NCBI GenBank assembly: GCA_036558265.1
Contig: DATBFY010000533.1
Span: 1-14,542 of the forward strand
Direction of reading: 5' to 3'
Source of the DNA: RYN-433 sp036558265
GTDB lineage: Bacteria > Planctomycetota > Phycisphaerae > Tepidisphaerales > Tepidisphaeraceae
Length of the DNA: 14,542 nt
A program made the translations under genes and the position numbers. The notes beneath the pieces are model-generated. The model searched no databases. It saw nothing but the letters and a program-made list of their open reading frames with translations, and was not told where the DNA came from. Below are positions 13,166 through 14,542 of the stretch, piece by piece. Within the stretch, counting starts at the first letter, position 1. Each line of letters opens with the position of its first letter.

Positions 13166-14380
13166 TCACACCGTCCGCGTAAACTCAAGTCCCGCCTCCC
13201 GCAACGCCCTCTCGATCTGCGCGATGTGCTCGAAATCCCGCGTCTCGCACGTCGCCGAGATCGTCACCAGCGCCGGATCCGCGGGACCGAAGTGCCGGTC
13301 GTGGGCGATGTCCAGCACGCTCGCCCCGGTGGACGCCAGGATTGCCGTCAGCCGCGCCAGCGACCCGGGCCGGTCCCCGAGACAGGCGGTCACGCGGCAG
13401 AGCCGCCCGTCCGCCGCCAGCCCTCGGTCGATGATCCGCGCCAGCAGGGTCACGTCGATGTTCCCGCCCGCGAGCACGAGCACCACCTTTTTTCCCTGCA
13501 GGCCGCACGATGGCGTCATCGCCGCCGCCAGCGGCACCGCCCCGGCCCCCTCGACCATCGTCTTCTCCAGCTCCAGCAGCTTGAGCACCGACCGCGCGAT
13601 CGTCGGCTCGTCCACCAGCAACAGGTCGTCCAACCGCGAGCGGATCAGCTCGAAGCAGCGCTTGCCGACCTCGGCGATCGCCAGACCGTCCGCCAGCGTG
13701 GGCTTGCTCTCGACGCGAACGACCTTGCCGGCCTTGAGCGATTCGTGCAGCGTCGGCGCGTTGATCGGCTCGACGCCGACGATCTTGACATCGGGTTTGA
13801 TGGCCTTGACGGCCGTGGCGATGCCGGCGATCAGCCCGCCGCCACCGACCGGCACGACGATGGCTTGGACGTCCGGGAGGTCTTCAAGGATCTCCAGCCC
13901 AAGAGTCCCCTGCCCGGCGATGATGTCCTCATCATCAAAGCCGGGCACGTACGTCAGCCCCTGTTCCTGCGCTAACTGCAGCGCGTGCCCCCGGGCGTCG
14001 TCGTAACTCTCGCCTTGCAGGATGATGCGGGCGCCGAATGAGCGGCAGTTCGAGACCTTCACCAGCGGCGCCCACTTCGGCATGACGACCGTCACCGGCA
14101 CGCCCAGGTCCTTGCCGTGGTACGCCAGCGCCTGCGCGTGATTCCCGGCCGACGCCGCGACCACCCCCGGCCCCGCCTGCCCGCGTTCGAGCATCAGCTT
14201 GAGCTTGTTCCGCGCCCCGCGCTCCTTGAACGACCCGGTCACCTGCATGTTGTCCAGCTTGCAGTAGATCTCGGCATTGCACAGGCGCGAGAGCGAGAGG
14301 GAGTAAGGGCATGCACTGCGATAGATCGCGTCGTCGATCCGCGCACGAGCCGCGCGAATCGTCTCGAGGGTGACGGGCAT
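13166..14380 (-). CDS. ilvA: Threonine ammonia-lyase (threonine dehydratase) with ACT domain
   Basis: This PLP enzyme deaminates threonine to 2-oxobutanoate, the first step of isoleucine synthesis or of threonine breakdown. It has 404 residues, the short form with one C-terminal ACT-like domain. The PLP lysine is K52 in GSFKERGARNKL; SAGNHAQ (77-83) binds substrate carboxylate and G179-G182 (PVGGGGLIAG) grips the PLP phosphate. The ACT domain spans about 329-400, beginning RVTACLGDRPGSLARLT. I chose ATG 14380: it lies at the usual family start, and sequence upstream in the frame is non-coding. TACAAT on the minus strand ends six bases before the ATG, so the message may be leaderless. Biosynthetic and catabolic roles cannot be separated here. 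No other ilv genes are in the window. Confidence 0.93.
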   Translation of the reverse strand: MPVTLETIRAARARIDDAIYRSACPYSLSLSRLCNAEIYCKLDNMQVTGSFKERGARNKLKLMLERGQAGPGVVAASAGNHAQALAYHGKDLGVPVTVVMPKWAPLVKVSNCRSFGARIILQGESYDDARGHALQLAQEQGLTYVPGFDDEDIIAGQGTLGLEILEDLPDVQAIVVPVGGGGLIAGIATAVKAIKPDVKIVGVEPINAPTLHESLKAGKVVRVESKPTLADGLAIAEVGKRCFELIRSRLDDLLLVDEPTIARSVLKLLELEKTMVEGAGAVPLAAAMTPSCGLQGKKVVLVLAGGNIDVTLLARIIDRGLAADGRLCRVTACLGDRPGSLARLTAILASTGASVLDIAHDRHFGPADPALVTISATCETRDFEHIAQIERALREAGLEFTRTV

Positions 14381-14386
14381 AGCCGA

Positions 14387-14427
14387 ATTGTAAGAAGAGA
14401 GAAGCGAGAAGCGAGAAGCGGTATCAT
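14387..14427. promoter_or_regulatory. Back-to-back leaderless-type promoters with heptamer repeats
   Basis: On the minus strand TACAAT (14392-14387) precedes the ilvA ATG by six bases. On the plus strand TATCAT (14422-14427) precedes the next ATG by seven. Both boxes match the -10 consensus at five of six positions and would start transcription at or beside the start codons. Between them is a purine tract with three tandem GAGAAGC heptamers (14399-14419), in place of recognisable -35 boxes. Confidence 0.45.
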
Positions 14428-14434
14428 CTCGCAA

Positions 14435-14542
14435 ATGAACCAGCGAATGCTCATCGGGTTGTTCGTCGGGTGTCTCGGATTGTTTGCGCAGGCGCAGGAC
14501 AAGGTGATCCGCATCGGCATCATCGGGTGTGACACGTCGCAC
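14435..14542 (+). CDS. Gfo/Idh/MocA family oxidoreductase, N-terminal fragment
   Basis: Only the first 36 codons are in the window; the gene continues past the right edge. Residues 1-20 are a signal peptide (hydrophobic LIGLFVGCLGLF, cleavage after AQA). The first Rossmann strand follows with KVIRIGIIGCDTSH (23-36), the opening of a Gfo/Idh/MocA NAD(P)-dependent oxidoreductase; the DTSH variant is common in planctomycete members, many of which carry export signals. The substrate is unknown but probably a sugar or sugar-like compound. The start has no ribosome binding site, and TATCAT lies seven bases upstream. The call rests on a short stretch. Confidence 0.75.
   Translation, partial: MNQRMLIGLFVGCLGLFAQAQDKVIRIGIIGCDTSH

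Noticed and set aside
12275..13975. 566-codon plus-strand frame over the HEAT-like and ilvA genes
   Set aside because: It is out of frame with the secreted protein and antisense to ilvA; the composition is Arg/Pro-rich, as in shadow frames.
1..14542. CRISPR array, tRNA or rRNA genes, integrase or transposase, prophage, toxin-antitoxin or defence operon
   Set aside because: I looked on both strands and saw no regularly spaced direct repeats, tRNA-like cloverleaf, or mobile-element or defence protein motifs, apart from the lone PD-(D/E)XK-like protein.

Overview
The window is ordinary-looking chromosome from a GC-rich bacterium, most likely a member of the Planctomycetota. The strongest evidence is the pair of adjacent genes at 6978-10879: a cytochrome-c-like PSCyt1/DUF1549/DUF1553 protein followed by a Tat-exported DUF1501 protein, a pair that is strongly associated with planctomycetes and their relatives. 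A secreted SGNH hydrolase with a VPLPA-type PEP-CTERM tail, HEAT-like secreted proteins and a signal-peptide-bearing Gfo/Idh/MocA oxidoreductase also fit. A Phycisphaerae-type lineage is possible, but the sequence does not prove it.

Layout. Positions 67-2609 (minus strand) hold tyrA, then a CYTH-domain protein whose TTG start overlaps the tyrA stop, then the SGNH hydrolase; a paired inverted REP-like element separates the last two. Divergent from tyrA is accA (2828-3913), across a 218-bp spacer with two palindromes and a structured leader that carries the accA ribosome binding site. Next come a PD-(D/E)XK-like hypothetical protein (minus), a DCC thiol-oxidoreductase-like protein and a small ferredoxin-fold-like protein (plus), a PAP2 phosphatase (minus) and a DUF2461 protein (plus). 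The DUF1549/DUF1553-DUF1501 pair occupies 6978-10879. It is followed by a repeat-rich spacer, a fumarylacetoacetate hydrolase family enzyme, a secreted HEAT-like protein, ilvA (minus) and the first 36 codons of an exported Gfo/Idh/MocA oxidoreductase that runs off the right edge.

How the genes work together. tyrA and ilvA belong to tyrosine and isoleucine synthesis and accA to fatty acid synthesis, so core metabolism is interleaved with envelope or secreted proteins. The only clear operon-like links are tyrA-CYTH (overlap), DCC-small protein (31-bp gap) and DUF1549/DUF1553-DUF1501 (10-bp overlap). I see no tRNA, rRNA, CRISPR, transposase, phage or defence system.

The most interesting material is non-coding: several stop-proximal hairpins headed by GTAG, one of them a REPIN-like doublet; a two-hairpin leader ahead of accA with GCAA and UUCG tetraloops; and several start codons placed 6-9 nt after a TATNNT box, suggesting leaderless or nearly leaderless transcripts.
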